Assembly: GCA_963169055.1 (NCBI GenBank)
Contig: CAUJFU010000348.1
Coordinates: 1 to 16,513, forward strand
DNA: 16,513 nucleotides
DNA from: Myxococcota bacterium
GTDB taxonomy: Bacteria > Myxococcota_C > UBA6777
Reading direction: 5' to 3'
The position numbers were made by a program, and so were the translations under genes. Of this stretch, positions 15,536-16,513 are shown piece after piece. The stretch's first letter is position 1. Each line of letters begins with the position of its first letter. The notes beneath the pieces were generated by a model. That model searched no databases. It worked only from the letters and a program-made list of their open reading frames with translations, and was not told the DNA's origin.

Positions 15536-16513
15536 ATGTTTTCCCAGAGTCGTCTGTCTATGGCCTTGTTGTTTCGTCTGTTTGTTTTGTTCTGCCTGTG
15601 CCTTGCGCCCACGTGGAGTTGCACGCCTCCCGCCCCAGCCTCCTGCGAAGGCATCACCTGCCCCACAGGACAAACCTGTAAAGACGGAAAGTGCGAAGCC
15701 TCCTGCAAAAAAAGTGAACTGTTCTGCAACAACGCCTGCGTCGATCCCAAGACCAGCGCCCAACACTGCGGAGCTTGCGCAAAAGCTTGTCCCGAAGGGC
15801 AAGCCTGTTCGAACGGAGCTTGTCAGTCTTCTTGCCAAGCAGGACTCACCGATTGTAACGGCAATTGTGTCAATATACAAACCGAACGCTCCCACTGTGG
15901 GGGTTGTGGAAAAGCCTGCGCCAGCGGCGAAAACTGCGAAAACGGCGCATGCAAGCTATCTTGCCCCACAGGCCAACAAGTCTGTGACGGCCAATGCCGC
16001 GATCTGCAAGCCGATTCCAAACACTGCGGCGGATGCGCAAAAGCCTGTCCTTCGGGGCAAGTCTGTTCCGCTGGAGCTTGCCAAGTGTCTTGCCAGACGG
16101 GACTCACCGACTGTAGCGGAAATTGTGTGAATACCCAAACCGACCGCGCCCATTGTGGCGGTTGCGCAAAAGCCTGCGCAAAAGGCCAAAACTGCGAAAA
16201 GGGCGCATGCAAGCTGTTTTGCGATCAAAGCCTTGGATTGGTCGACTGCAATGGCGTTTGCCGCAACGTATCGAGCGACCCACTCGCGTGTGGCAACTGC
16301 GCAACGTCTTGTTCGGCGGGCGAAGTTTGCTTGGGCGGTGTGTGTCAAGTCGCTTGCCAAGCGGGATTCACCAAATGCAACGGTGTGTGTGTGAACACCC
16401 AAACGGACGCCAAGCACTGCGGAGCCTGTGGCAGAGCCTGCGCATCGGGCGAGGTTTGCGAAAACAACATATGCAAAATACCCTGCCCAACAGGACAACA
16501 AGCTTGCAACAAC
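15536..16513 (+). CDS. Secreted Cys-rich repeat protein, MXAN_6577-like, 5' part
   Basis: The frame is open for 326 codons and runs off the window. The ATG has an ideal AAAGGAG 5 nt upstream. A signal peptide (1-28) ends TWSC; Cys29 could be lipidated, though the lipobox is poor. From residue 57 there are six full 43-45-residue repeats and part of a seventh, beginning at 57, 100, 143, 186, 229, 274 and 317, with the pattern CxxGxxxCxGxCVNxQTDxxHCGGCxKACxxGxxCxxGACxxS. The many cysteines imply disulfide-stabilised rods or surface adhesin-like proteins, a kind common in Myxococcota; the function is not established. Repeats 1 and 3, and 2 and 4, are more like each other than neighbours are, showing duplication as two-unit blocks. 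The 9-bp array immediately upstream may affect its expression. Confidence 0.9.
   Translation, partial: MFSQSRLSMALLFRLFVLFCLCLAPTWSCTPPAPASCEGITCPTGQTCKDGKCEASCKKSELFCNNACVDPKTSAQHCGACAKACPEGQACSNGACQSSCQAGLTDCNGNCVNIQTERSHCGGCGKACASGENCENGACKLSCPTGQQVCDGQCRDLQADSKHCGGCAKACPSGQVCSAGACQVSCQTGLTDCSGNCVNTQTDRAHCGGCAKACAKGQNCEKGACKLFCDQSLGLVDCNGVCRNVSSDPLACGNCATSCSAGEVCLGGVCQVACQAGFTKCNGVCVNTQTDAKHCGACGRACASGEVCENNICKIPCPTGQQACNN

Noticed and set aside
15331-15681. Forward frame reading the 9-bp array as an Arg-Lys-His repeat, and a minus-strand frame reading it as Met-Leu-Ser
   Set aside because: Any 9-bp repeat gives three-residue repeats in open frames; no ribosome site, and the end overlaps the well-supported Cys-rich gene.

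Overview
The window looks like chromosomal DNA from a Gram-negative, predatory or delta-type bacterium, most likely Myxococcota or a close relative. Evidence for this is the repeated 43-residue Cys-rich protein at the right end (MXAN_6577-like), the eight-cysteine lipoprotein ahead of galE, and genes with lipobox or Sec signals. GC is in the mid-50s by eye, and coding strands favour C over G at third positions in both orientations. The taxonomic call is inference; there is no rRNA, tRNA or marker gene here.

Left block (1-6437, + strand): the 3' end of a beta-propeller protein, a secreted DUF4331 protein, a membrane-anchored TPR protein, a HupE/UreJ-type membrane protein whose start codon overlaps the TPR stop (ATGA), and a Cys-rich lipoprotein 30 bp downstream. 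The last three are very probably co-transcribed. DUF4331-TPR-HupE looks like an uncharacterised envelope module, and it is the best candidate for a little-studied system. The TPR/HupE junction is unusual: a 17-bp tandem repeat in the TPR tail, then an in-frame palindrome-rich insert with a G9 tract in the first codons of the HupE gene.

Middle block: galE (6566-7558, +) converges on a four-gene minus-strand run read from right to left. These are a 922-residue LysM/lysozyme-like/C39-peptidase protein (14013-11245), a leucine-rich-repeat protein with a membrane tail (11172-9946), an OPA-family phosphate-antiporter MFS transporter (9852-8365), and a YiiM-type MOSC protein (8314-7595). The spacers are 50-93 bp.

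Right block: a sirtuin (14226-15059, +) diverges from the LysM gene. A 476-bp intergenic region with several repeats follows, ending in ten 9-bp units directly before the ribosome binding site of a secreted Cys-rich repeat protein that runs off the window end (15536-16513). No tRNA, rRNA, IS element, prophage or CRISPR array was found.
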